This document shows positions 55,698 through 63,762 of a DNA stretch of 64,000 nt, in pieces. Source of the DNA: Kineococcus sp. NBC_00420 (GTDB lineage Bacteria > Actinomycetota > Actinomycetes > Actinomycetales > Kineococcaceae); NCBI RefSeq assembly GCF_036021035.1, contig NZ_CP107930.1, positions 1,426,001-1,490,000 on the forward strand, read 5' to 3'. The notes below the pieces were generated by a model, which was given only the letters and a program-made list of their open reading frames with translations, was not told where the DNA came from and did no database searches. How positions within the stretch are numbered: position 1 is the first letter of the stretch; each line of letters starts with the position of its first letter. The position numbers and the translations under genes were made by a program.

Positions 55698-56312
55698 CTA
55701 ACCCATCGCGGCGACGAAGGCGGCGGCCCGCTCGGTGATGCCCGTCCAGTCCGCGGCGGCGACCAGTTGCGGCGGAACGACTCCGGTACCCGCGGTGACC
55801 GCCGCCGCCCCGGCGGCGAGGTACTCGGCGGCGTTGCCCGCGCTGACCCCGCCGGAGGGGACGAGCCGGACGTCGGGGTAGGGGCCGTGCAGATCGGTCA
55901 GGTAGCCGGGTCCGAGACGACCCGCGGGGAACACCTTGACCGCAGCCGCACCGGACTCGTGCGCGACCAGGACCTCGCTGGGGGTGAACGCGCCCATGAG
56001 AAACGGGATCCCCGCCGCCACCGCGGCCGCCGCCACCGCGGGCCGCAGGCCCGGGGTGACGAGGAACCGGGCTCCGGCGTCGATCGCGGCCCGCGCGTCG
56101 TCGTCGTCCAGGACCGTGCCGACGCCGAGGGAGATCCCCTCGGCACCGGCGGCGTCCCGCAGGTGGCGCAGGACGTCGGGGGTCGTGAACGTCAGTTCGA
56201 CGGTGCGGATCCCGCCCGCGGCGAGCGCCGCGCACAGGGCCCGGGCGTCGGGGATCTCCGGCGCGCGGACGACGGCCACCACCCGGTCGGTGAACAACTG
56301 CTCGAGGCTCAT
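55698..56312 (-). CDS. eda: 2-dehydro-3-deoxy-phosphogluconate (KDPG) aldolase
   Basis: 204 residues, family length. E39 in VELTFTTPD and the Schiff-base lysine K126 in AAVKVFPAG are in place, and VPSGGVSAGN is the phosphate-binding loop. It splits KDPG, or the galacto form, into pyruvate and glyceraldehyde 3-phosphate. ATG 56312 overlaps the deacylase stop (ATGA). As third gene of the minus-strand operon, opposite a PfkB kinase, it supplies the last step of a sugar-acid pathway. Confidence 0.9.
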   Translation of the reverse strand: MSLEQLFTDRVVAVVRAPEIPDARALCAALAAGGIRTVELTFTTPDVLRHLRDAAGAEGISLGVGTVLDDDDARAAIDAGARFLVTPGLRPAVAAAAVAAGIPFLMGAFTPSEVLVAHESGAAAVKVFPAGRLGPGYLTDLHGPYPDVRLVPSGGVSAGNAAEYLAAGAAAVTAGTGVVPPQLVAAADWTGITERAAAFVAAMG

Positions 56313-57892
56313 GCGGTGACTCCTGTCGAGGGGTGGTGGCGCAGCGCCCGACCGGGCAGCGCGTCGGTGCGCCGGCCGTCGGCGACGACGGGCTCGCCGC
56401 CGAGGAGGACGTGCGGGATGCCGACGGCCTGGCGTCGGGGGTGCTCGAAGGTGGCCCCGGCGGCCACCGTCGTCGGGTCGAAGAGGACGAGGTCGGCGAC
56501 CGCGCCCGGCCGCAGGACTCCGCGGTCCCGCAGCCCCAGCCGCCGGGCCGGACGGGAGGTCATGTGGGCGATGCAGTCCTCCAGCCCGAGGACCCCCTCC
56601 TCCCGCACGTAGTGCCCGAGGTAGTGCGGGAAGGTCCCCCAGGCCCGGGGGTGCGGGCGGGCACCGACGAGGAGGCCGTCGCTGCCGACGGTGTGGCGCG
56701 GGTGGGCCATGATGGCGCGGACGTTCTCCTCGTGGCCGACGTGCTGCAGGATCGTCGTGCCGAGGCGGTCGCGACGCAGGACGTCGACGAACATCTCGAA
56801 CCCGGTGATCCTGCGCCCCACGAGGTCCGCGAGTTCCGCGATCTCCGGGTGGCGGACCCCGGAGACCTGCACCGTGTCCCAGTCGACCGTGACGCCGTGG
56901 CAGCCGTCGGACCCCTCGACCTCGAGGGCGTACCGGATGCGCCGCAACGCCTCCGGGTCCCCGAGGCGGAGCAGGGTCGCCTCCGGGCCACCCTCGCTCG
57001 CCCAGCTCGGCAGCACCGCCGCGAGGGTGGTGGACCCGGGCAGGTAGGGGTAGGAGTCCAGGGTCACGTCGACACCGTCGGCGAGCGCCGCGTCGACGAG
57101 GTCGAGGAGTTCCCCGCCGCGGCCGGCGTTGACGCCGAAGTTCATCGTGGCGTGGGTGAGGTGCAGGGCGCAGCCGGCGCGGCGGGCGACGTCGACGACC
57201 TCGGCGTAGGCCTCGAGGGCGCCCTTGCCGTAGGAACGCTGGTGGGGGGCGTAGAAACCTCCGGCCGCACCGACGACCTGGCACAACGCCACGAGTTCCG
57301 CGGTGTCGGCGTACATGCCGGGCGTGTAGGTGAGCCCGCTCGACATCCCGACGGCACCTTCGGCCAGGCCGAGTCCCACGAGTTCCCGCATGCGCTGGAG
57401 TTCCGCCGCGGTGGCGGGGCGGTCGGTGGTTCCGACCACGACCATCCGTACCGTGCCCTGGGGGACGAGGTAGCAGACGTTGACGGCGGCGCCGCGGTCG
57501 ACGCGGTCGAGGTAGGCCCCGACCCCGGGCCACCCGAGGTCGTCGTCGGGGATCCCGTTCCACCCCGCGAGCTGGTCGCGCAGGACGGCGAGGGCGGCGG
57601 CGTCGACGGGGGCGTAGCTCAGCCCGTCCTGGCCGACGACCTCGGTGGTGACCCCCTGGGTGGTCTTCGCGAGGTGCTGCGGGTCGGTGACGACCGCGAG
57701 GTCGGAGTGGGCGTGCATGTCGATGAAACCCGGCGACAGCACGAGCCCGTCGGCCCGCAGCTCCCGCGCCCCGGCGGTCGTCCCGACGTCCCCGAGTTCC
57801 GCGATCCGGCCGTCGACGACGAGGGCGTCACCGCGGCGGCCGGGTCTCCCCGTGCCGTCGACGATGGTGGCCCCGCGGACGACGAGGTTCAC
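56309..57892 (-). CDS. D-aminoacylase family amidohydrolase
   Basis: 527 residues. The metal motif is FIDMHAHSDLAV (H60, H62). Other family blocks are GVTTEVVGQDGLSYAP, MSSGLTYTPGMYAD, LTHATMNFGVNAG and HTVGSDGLLVGARPHP, the catalytic-Asp region. It should remove an acyl group from an N-acyl-D-amino acid or N-acetyl amino-sugar acid. GTG 57892 overlaps the PLP enzyme stop (GTGA), and its own stop overlaps eda. The context suggests the deacylated product is passed to the PLP enzyme. Confidence 0.85.
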   Translation of the reverse strand: MNLVVRGATIVDGTGRPGRRGDALVVDGRIAELGDVGTTAGARELRADGLVLSPGFIDMHAHSDLAVVTDPQHLAKTTQGVTTEVVGQDGLSYAPVDAAALAVLRDQLAGWNGIPDDDLGWPGVGAYLDRVDRGAAVNVCYLVPQGTVRMVVVGTTDRPATAAELQRMRELVGLGLAEGAVGMSSGLTYTPGMYADTAELVALCQVVGAAGGFYAPHQRSYGKGALEAYAEVVDVARRAGCALHLTHATMNFGVNAGRGGELLDLVDAALADGVDVTLDSYPYLPGSTTLAAVLPSWASEGGPEATLLRLGDPEALRRIRYALEVEGSDGCHGVTVDWDTVQVSGVRHPEIAELADLVGRRITGFEMFVDVLRRDRLGTTILQHVGHEENVRAIMAHPRHTVGSDGLLVGARPHPRAWGTFPHYLGHYVREEGVLGLEDCIAHMTSRPARRLGLRDRGVLRPGAVADLVLFDPTTVAAGATFEHPRRQAVGIPHVLLGGEPVVADGRRTDALPGRALRHHPSTGVTA

Positions 57893-59172
57893 CCGAACAC
57901 CGTGCGCACCCAGTCGACGAGCACGGGTTGCGGGGCGAGGGCGTCGTCGACGACGGGCAGGAGCTGCCACTTGTCGAACGTCGTGCAGGGGTGGGACAGA
58001 CCGAGGCGGACGACGTCACCGACCCGCAGTTCCCGGGCGTCGCCGGTCAGGGACAGGAACGTGTGCTGGTCGTTCATCGCGGTGACGGTGGCTCCCTCGA
58101 GGGGTTCGGTGTCGCCCGTGGCCGCGCGGCGCACCGCCTGCACCTCGGGGAGCCCTTCGTCGAAGGCGAGGTCGCGCTTGCCCGCGTCGCCGAGCGCGAG
58201 ACCCGGTTCGGGGCGGGAGACGATGCGGACCCACCCGTGGAGGGCGGCGCGCAACTCCCCCTCGCTGCCGCGGTTCATCGGGGTGATCCCGCGGTAGAAC
58301 CCGTCGTCGTGGGCGACGTAGGCGCCGGCCCGCACGACGACGCGCGTCGGGGCTCCCCGCGTCCCGTCGGGGTCGTGCGCCCCGGCGAGCACGTCGGCCA
58401 CGGCGTCGAAGTAGGCGCTGCCACCGGCGCTGACGACGAGTCCACCGGGGACGTCTCCGTACAGACCCTGGTCCAGCAGCGTCCAGTGCAGCGCGGCGAG
58501 GTCGGAGAGGTAGGTGCGGACCACGACGAGGCTCGCGGGGCTCGCGTCGTGAGCCAGCGCTCCCTCGTAGCCCGCGACCCCCGCCAACCGCAGGCCGGGG
58601 GTCGCGGCGACGGCCCGGGCGACCTCCGCCGCGGCACTGCGGGAGCGGGCTCCGGTCCGGCCCCCGGTAGCCCCGAGTTCGACGAGGACGTCGACGGGTG
58701 CGACGGCGTCGGCGACGTGCGGGGCCATCGCCTCGACGACGTCGACCCCGTCCACCCAGGTGAGGACGCGGGCGGTGCGGGGTTTGCCGAGGAACCGCAG
58801 CACCTGCGGGTCGAGGACGGGGTAGGCCGCCAGGACCCAGTCCAGCCCCTCGCGCAGGGCCACGGTGAGCTGCCACCCGGTCGCGACGGTGATCCCGATC
58901 GCGCCGGCCTCGAGCTGGGCCCGCCAGATCGAGGGGGCCATCGTCGTCTTGCCGTGCGGGGCGAGGTCGACACCGGCCGCGGCGGCCCAGGCGGCCATCG
59001 TCGCGACGTTGCGGGTCAGGGCGGTGGCGTCGAGGGTGACGAGCGGGGTGGGGAGGTCGGCCAGGCCGGGGCGGGTCGCCACGAACTCGTCGGCCGGAAC
59101 CCCCCAGGCGTCGACCGGCACCGCCTTGCCCCCGGCCGGGAGCGCGCCGATCTCCGGGGCGTCGTACACCAC
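57889..59172 (-). CDS. Fold-III PLP enzyme of the D-serine dehydratase / D-threonine aldolase family
   Basis: 427 residues from GTG 59172, with GGAGG 5 bases upstream. The alanine-racemase-type barrel contains DLAPHGKTTMAP with the PLP lysine K75 and LVELGATGGRTGARS. The C-terminal beta domain ends in LSHPCTTFDKW; the His and Cys of HPC (394, 396) are the metal ligands of DSD1-like enzymes. Members eliminate ammonia from D-serine or D-glucosaminate, or cleave D-threonine. It is first in the deacylase-aldolase operon, which favours an amino-sugar-acid dehydratase role (inference). Confidence 0.82.
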   Translation of the reverse strand: MVYDAPEIGALPAGGKAVPVDAWGVPADEFVATRPGLADLPTPLVTLDATALTRNVATMAAWAAAAGVDLAPHGKTTMAPSIWRAQLEAGAIGITVATGWQLTVALREGLDWVLAAYPVLDPQVLRFLGKPRTARVLTWVDGVDVVEAMAPHVADAVAPVDVLVELGATGGRTGARSRSAAAEVARAVAATPGLRLAGVAGYEGALAHDASPASLVVVRTYLSDLAALHWTLLDQGLYGDVPGGLVVSAGGSAYFDAVADVLAGAHDPDGTRGAPTRVVVRAGAYVAHDDGFYRGITPMNRGSEGELRAALHGWVRIVSRPEPGLALGDAGKRDLAFDEGLPEVQAVRRAATGDTEPLEGATVTAMNDQHTFLSLTGDARELRVGDVVRLGLSHPCTTFDKWQLLPVVDDALAPQPVLVDWVRTVFG

Positions 59173-59197
59173 ACCGACCTCCACTGCGTCGTGACTG

Positions 59198-59216
59198 CGT
59201 TGCGCGCTGCGCAACG
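59198..59216. promoter_or_regulatory. Perfect inverted repeat, likely IclR operator
   Basis: CGTTGCGC (59198-59205) and GCGCAACG (59209-59216) are perfectly complementary with a 3-base spacer, between divergent starts at 59172 and 59257. An IclR gene lies in the plus-strand operon, so one regulator could control both directions. Confidence 0.6.
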
Positions 59217-59256
59217 GACGTTGCAGCAGCGGTCGACGCCGTTCTAGCATCGCGCC

Positions 59257-60192
59257 GTGTCCCGGTCAAAGGTCCTGTGCGTCGGCGAGGCGATGGTCGT
59301 GCTGACGCCCGCCCGGGACGTCCCCCTCGCCGAGGCGGACCTCTTCGTCCGCACCGTCGGCGGCGCGGAACTCAACGTGGCCCTGACCCTCGCCCGCCTC
59401 GACGTGGACGTGAGCTGGCTCTCGCGCCTGGGCGACGACGGGTTCGGTGAGCACGTCCTGGCCCTCGCCGACGGGGTCGGCGTGGACGTCGGCGCCGTCG
59501 AACTCGACCCGTACCGGCCGACCGGCCTCTACGTCAAGGCTCCGGGGGTCGCCGCCGACGGGTCCCGGCGTTCGCGCATGCACTACTACCGCAGCGGGTC
59601 CGCGGCCTCGGCCCTCTCCCCCGAGTTCCTCGACCGACCCGCCGCGCGCGCGGCCCTGGCCGAGGCCGACACCGTCCACGTCAGCGGGATCACACCCGGC
59701 CTCTCCGACTCCGCGGCCGCGTTCTGCGTCGAACTCGCCGACCGGGCGCGGGGCAGCGCCACGACGCTGTCGGTGGACCTGAACCACCGCCCCGCGCTGT
59801 GGCGCGGACGTAGCGAGGAACCGCTGCGCCGGTTGGCCGCCGCGGCCGACGAGGTCCTGCTCGGCGCCGACGAGGCGCGGGTGGTGTTCGGGACCGACGA
59901 CCCGGCCGCGCTGCGCGCGGCCCTGCCGGGCGCCCGGCGGATCCTGCTGAAGCAGGAGGAGCACGGCGTGCTCGTGCTCGAACCGGGGAACCCCGACCGT
60001 CACGTCCCCGCCCTGACGGTCGACGTCGTCGAGCCCGTCGGCGCCGGTGACGCCTTCGCCGCCGGCTACCTCGCCGGGCGCGCCCACGGGTTCGCCGTCG
60101 ACGCCGCCGTCGGGTTCGGTCACCGCTGCGCCGCCGCCGCTCTCGTGACCCGGGGCGACCGCCCCGCCGAGGTCCCGGCGTTGACGGGGTGA
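59257..60192 (+). CDS. PfkB family sugar-acid kinase (KDG kinase-like)
   Basis: 311 residues. VLCVGEAMVVLTPARDVPL and TVGGAELNVALTLARLDVDV are the N-terminal sugar-binding signature of KDG-kinase-type proteins, and VEPVGAGDAFAAGYLAG the C-terminal anion hole with catalytic D265. The pairing with eda supports phosphorylation of 2-keto-3-deoxygluconate. It starts with GTG 59257. The stop overlaps the IclR start (GTGA). Confidence 0.87.
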   Translation: MSRSKVLCVGEAMVVLTPARDVPLAEADLFVRTVGGAELNVALTLARLDVDVSWLSRLGDDGFGEHVLALADGVGVDVGAVELDPYRPTGLYVKAPGVAADGSRRSRMHYYRSGSAASALSPEFLDRPAARAALAEADTVHVSGITPGLSDSAAAFCVELADRARGSATTLSVDLNHRPALWRGRSEEPLRRLAAAADEVLLGADEARVVFGTDDPAALRAALPGARRILLKQEEHGVLVLEPGNPDRHVPALTVDVVEPVGAGDAFAAGYLAGRAHGFAVDAAVGFGHRCAAAALVTRGDRPAEVPALTG

Positions 60193-60959
60193 GCCAGTCG
60201 CTGCTGCGCGCCCTCGGGCTGCTCGACCTCGTCGCCGGCGGTACGGCGACCCTGGGGGAACTCGCCGAGGCGGCGGGGGCCCACAAGAGCACCGTCCTGC
60301 GGTTGCTGCGGGTCCTCGAGGACGCGGGCTACGTCCACCACGACGAGCAGCACCGCTACGCCCTCGGCTCCCACCTGTTCCGCCTCGCCCAGCAGGCCCT
60401 GGACTCCTTCGACGTCCGGGCCGTGGCCGCCCCCCGGTTGCGGCGCCTGCGCGACGACGTGGGCCAGACCGTCCACCTGGCGGCCTTCGACGGTTCCGTC
60501 GCCACCTACGTGGACAAGCTCGAACCTCGCAGCGCCGCCGTCCGGATGGCCTCACGCATCGGGAACACCGCCGCGCTGCACTGCACCGCCGTCGGGAAGG
60601 TGTTCCTCGCCGACCTGCGGCCTCCCGACCGGGCGGAACTCGTGGCGACCCTGGAGTTCCCCCGGCTGACGACGAGGACCCTCACCGGCCCCGAGGAACT
60701 GCTCGCCGAGGTCGCGACCGTCGCCGCGGCGGGCTGGGCGCAGGACCACGCGGAGAACGAGACCTTCGTCAACTGCGTCGGCGCCCCGGTCCGCGGCGCC
60801 GACGGACGCGTCCTCGCCGCGGTCTCGATCTCGGTGCCCGACGTGCTGCTCCCCCACGAGGCCGTCCTCGACCTCGTGCCCGCCCTGTTGTCCGCGACCG
60901 CGGACATCTCCCGCTCCTGCGGGTTCCTCGACCACCCCGACGAGAAGGAGAACTCCTGA
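60189..60959 (+). CDS. IclR family transcriptional regulator
   Basis: 256 residues. The N-terminal winged helix reads LRALGLLDLVAGGTATLGEL, then AGAHKSTVLRLLRVLEDAGY. The C-terminal ligand domain has ALHCTAVGKVFLADL, GWAQDHAENETFVNCVGAPV and AAVSISVPDVLLP, all IclR hallmarks. It is co-translated with the kinase and RidA and probably binds the 59198-59216 repeat, with a pathway intermediate as effector. Confidence 0.92.
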   Translation: MSQSLLRALGLLDLVAGGTATLGELAEAAGAHKSTVLRLLRVLEDAGYVHHDEQHRYALGSHLFRLAQQALDSFDVRAVAAPRLRRLRDDVGQTVHLAAFDGSVATYVDKLEPRSAAVRMASRIGNTAALHCTAVGKVFLADLRPPDRAELVATLEFPRLTTRTLTGPEELLAEVATVAAAGWAQDHAENETFVNCVGAPVRGADGRVLAAVSISVPDVLLPHEAVLDLVPALLSATADISRSCGFLDHPDEKENS

Positions 60960-61366
60960 TGACCACCCGCACCGCCGTCACCACGACCGACGCCCCCGCC
61001 CCGGCGCACACGTTCTCGCAGGGCGTCCGCAAGGGACCGCTGCTGCAGGTCTCCGGCCAGGGCCCGGTGGACCCGGTGACCAACGAGTACCTGCACCCCG
61101 GCGATGTGAAGGCGCAGACCCTGCGGACCCTGCGCAACGTCGACGCGATCCTCCGCGCGGGTGGCGCGAGCTTCGACGACGTCGTCATGCTCCGCGTCTA
61201 CCTCACCACACGCGACGACTTCGCCGCGATGAACGAGGCCTACGGCGAGTACGTCGGCGCGCACTGCACCTCCGGTGTCCTGCCCGCCCGCACGACCGTC
61301 ATGACCGGCCTGCCCCGCGAGGAGATGCTCGTCGAGATCGACGCGCTCGCCGTCCTGGACGACTAG
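60959..61366 (+). CDS. ridA: RidA family reactive imine/enamine deaminase
   Basis: 135 residues. HTFSQGVRKGPLLQVSGQGP opens the chorismate-mutase-like fold; the catalytic Arg lies in LPARTTVMTGLP and Glu in EMLVEIDALAV, which is the true RidA pair rather than a paralogue lacking Arg. It hydrolyses enamine/imine products of PLP dehydratases. Its place in the same divergent locus as a fold-III PLP enzyme suggests it clears that enzyme's intermediate. ATG 60959 shares a base with the iclR stop. Confidence 0.9.
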   Translation: MTTRTAVTTTDAPAPAHTFSQGVRKGPLLQVSGQGPVDPVTNEYLHPGDVKAQTLRTLRNVDAILRAGGASFDDVVMLRVYLTTRDDFAAMNEAYGEYVGAHCTSGVLPARTTVMTGLPREEMLVEIDALAVLDD

Positions 61367-61449
61367 GGTCCAGGGCCACCTCGGCGGAGTCGCCGCACAC
61401 CCTCGTGGTTCAGGACCTCGGGTGGGGGTAGGGCCTTGCCACCTGTCGG

Positions 61450-61866
61450 GTGGCCGGCCGCAGTCACCGGTCCAACAGCGGGCGCGCCGTCACCCCCACT
61501 CCGAGGGCACGTACGGACTTCTCCGTCGACCAGCACCGCGAGAGTGACCTCGCGGTCATCTCGTTGCAGGGCAGCCTGACCACCGAAACTACGGACCGGC
61601 TCTCCGCGTGCCTCGACACCACGGTGCCCACGACCCGGTCCCTGGTCGTCGACCTCAGCCGCACCACCGCGCTGGACGAAGAGGGTCTCTCGGTGCGGCT
61701 CGACGCGGGACGCCGGGCACGTCGTCGAGGTGGCGCCGTGCGAGCGGCCGGGGTCCACGGCGCCGTCGAGGACGTGTTCGAGGAGTTCGACGCCTGGCAC
61801 AGCCTCGGAGGCCGACACAGCCCGGACGGAGGTGCGACGTCTCCACGCCCGCGACGCGGCCCGTGA
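61450..61866 (+). CDS. STAS-domain protein (anti-sigma factor antagonist-like)
   Basis: 138 residues from GTG 61450; the exact start is uncertain. SDLAVISLQGSLTTETTDRL and TTRSLVVDLSRTTALDEEGL follow the SpoIIAA/STAS pattern. At the position of the phosphorylatable Ser the sequence reads ALDEEGL, so regulation by phosphorylation is doubtful. The Arg/Gly-rich tail is poorly conserved in character. It is followed 69 bases later by a GAF-ANTAR gene, a common pairing in actinobacterial stress signalling. Confidence 0.65.
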   Translation: MAGRSHRSNSGRAVTPTPRARTDFSVDQHRESDLAVISLQGSLTTETTDRLSACLDTTVPTTRSLVVDLSRTTALDEEGLSVRLDAGRRARRRGGAVRAAGVHGAVEDVFEEFDAWHSLGGRHSPDGGATSPRPRRGP

Positions 61867-61935
61867 CTACTTCCGCCCCGCGGTCCCGGCGGGCCTCGAC
61901 GGTGACCGTCACCACCACGGCGATCGCGGGCCCGC

Positions 61936-62700
61936 ATGACCCTCGCCGACCACTTCCGCGAGGCCTACGTCTTCCACGCCGGCTGGGACGACGCCGACCT
62001 GGTGCCCACGACCCCGGCCCGGACCGTCGCCAGCGTGCTGGAGGTCGACGCCGCGAGCATCAGCTTCTTCGGCGGTGACCACCGGGTCCTGCTGGGGGCC
62101 AGCACCTCCGAGGCCACCGCCCCGGAGCAGTGGCAGTACGCCCTCGGCGAAGGACCCTGCATCACCGCGTTCCAGCACTCCGCGCCGGTCGTGGCCGACG
62201 AACCGTCCTTCGCCCGCCGCTGGCCGACTCTGCACCAGCGGGTCCGTCGGCACAGTCCCTACCGCTCCGTGGTCGCCGTGCCCCTGGTGCTGGGGAGCGG
62301 CGGCGGCATCGGTGCGATCGACCTCTACTTCACGGATGCCCAGGTGCGCCCGGGTTTCGACGTCGATTCCGCCCAGGCCGTGGCGGGCATGGCCTGTTCG
62401 GTGCTGCTGCAGGCCACCCTGCACGGTCACACCCGTGCGGAAACCGCCGACGGCGAGGGCGGAGAGGTCGAACTCACCCTCCCCACCGAGTGGCTGGACA
62501 CGCACGCGGCGAGCCGGCGCTACCGGGTGTGGCTGGCCGTCGGGATCCTCACCTCGACGCTCCAGACCGACACCTCGAGTGCCTTCGCGTTGCTGCGCGC
62601 CCACGCCCACTCCCGCGACCAGACGCTGGAGCAGGTGGCCGAGGACGTCGTCAGCGGCCGGACGCCGGTCGCCGACCTCGGGGACCGGCCGCACTCCTGA
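61936..62700 (+). CDS. GAF-ANTAR domain RNA-binding regulator
   Basis: 254 residues. The N-terminal GAF domain has WQYALGEGPCITAFQHSAPV and VVAVPLVLGSGGGIGAIDLY. The C-terminal three-helix ANTAR region is VWLAVGILTSTLQTDTSSAF, then ALLRAHAHSRDQTLEQVAED. ANTAR domains bind tandem hairpins in mRNA leaders and block terminators. Here the GAF pocket would sense a small molecule. The ANTAR helix lacks some usual residues, so RNA binding needs testing. Confidence 0.82.
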   Translation: MTLADHFREAYVFHAGWDDADLVPTTPARTVASVLEVDAASISFFGGDHRVLLGASTSEATAPEQWQYALGEGPCITAFQHSAPVVADEPSFARRWPTLHQRVRRHSPYRSVVAVPLVLGSGGGIGAIDLYFTDAQVRPGFDVDSAQAVAGMACSVLLQATLHGHTRAETADGEGGEVELTLPTEWLDTHAASRRYRVWLAVGILTSTLQTDTSSAFALLRAHAHSRDQTLEQVAEDVVSGRTPVADLGDRPHS

Positions 62701-62878
62701 CCCCCGGAGACCGCCGACAGCTCGACCCGGATGGTGTCACCGGACTCGGGGAAACCCTTCCGAACCCGAGCTCGCCACCCGGCGGTAGGCGCTTGCCGGT
62801 GACCGCGGGGCCGGGCACGCTGTGCACCGGCTGAGCGGCGACCCGCCGCCGTACTCCGACGTCGTGGAGGAAGAACCC

Positions 62879-63751
62879 GTGCTGCGCATCCCCTCGTCCC
62901 GCCGGCTGGTCGCCACCCTCGCCGCGCTCGCCGCCACCGGTGGCGCCCTGCTGAGCGCCGCCGCACCGGCCACCGCCGCCACCTGTTCCGACGTCGAGGT
63001 CGTCTTCGCGCGCGGCACCGGCGAGACGCCCGGCCTCGGCATCGTCGGCTCGCCCTTCGTGCGGGCCCTCACGAGCGAGCTGTCGGACCGGACCGTCACC
63101 TCCTACGCCGTGGACTACGCCGCCAACACCTCCCAGACCAGCGCCGGCCCCGGTGCCACCGACATGAGCGCCCACGTGCGCGAGGTGGCCGCGGCCTGCC
63201 CCTCGACCCGGTTCGTCCTCGGGGGCTACTCCCAGGGCGCGACCGTCACCGACATCGCGGTGGGCATCCGCACGGGTACCACCACCGGCACGCCCGTCCC
63301 CGCCGAGCTGTCCGGTCGCGTCGCCGCGGTCGTCGTGTTCGGCAACCCGCTGGGGCTGAGCGGACGCACCATCGCCACCGCCAGCACCACCTACGGGACG
63401 AAGTCGAAGGACTACTGCAACAGCAGCGACACCGTCTGCGGCAGCGCCCCCAAGACCGGGACGGGCAGCCACCTCAGCTACCCCAGCAACGGAGCCACGA
63501 CGGAGGGCGCCCGGTTCGCGGCGGGTCTGGTGCGCGCCGGGGGCGGACCCACCACGCCCACCCCGACCCCCACCCCGACGAGTTGCGTGCGCGACAGCAC
63601 CCGGGCCCACGTCGCCGCCGACCGCGCCGTGAGCCTGTACGGCTACGCCTACGCCCGCGGTTCCCGCGACGCCCTGGGCCTGACCAGCAGCTACACCATC
63701 GTCTCGCTGCGCCAGGTCGACGGCGGCTGGACCCGCGTCGCCGCCTGCTGA
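62879..63751 (+). CDS. Secreted cutinase with C-terminal esterase-type binding module
   Basis: 290 residues. The signal peptide ends near residue 33 (PATAA). The cutinase domain has VVFARGTGETPGLGIVG and nucleophile S118 in GGYSQG; D184 and H198 are likely partners, with paired Cys nearby. A Pro/Thr linker (221-235) leads to a 55-residue module with C236 and C290 and the pattern AHVAADRA...GYAYARGS..ALGL. That pattern resembles the substrate-binding domain of extracellular PHB depolymerases. GTG 62879 has GGAGG 8 bases upstream. Confidence 0.85.
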   Translation: MLRIPSSRRLVATLAALAATGGALLSAAAPATAATCSDVEVVFARGTGETPGLGIVGSPFVRALTSELSDRTVTSYAVDYAANTSQTSAGPGATDMSAHVREVAAACPSTRFVLGGYSQGATVTDIAVGIRTGTTTGTPVPAELSGRVAAVVVFGNPLGLSGRTIATASTTYGTKSKDYCNSSDTVCGSAPKTGTGSHLSYPSNGATTEGARFAAGLVRAGGGPTTPTPTPTPTSCVRDSTRAHVAADRAVSLYGYAYARGSRDALGLTSSYTIVSLRQVDGGWTRVAAC

Positions 63752-63762
63752 GCGGCACGTCG

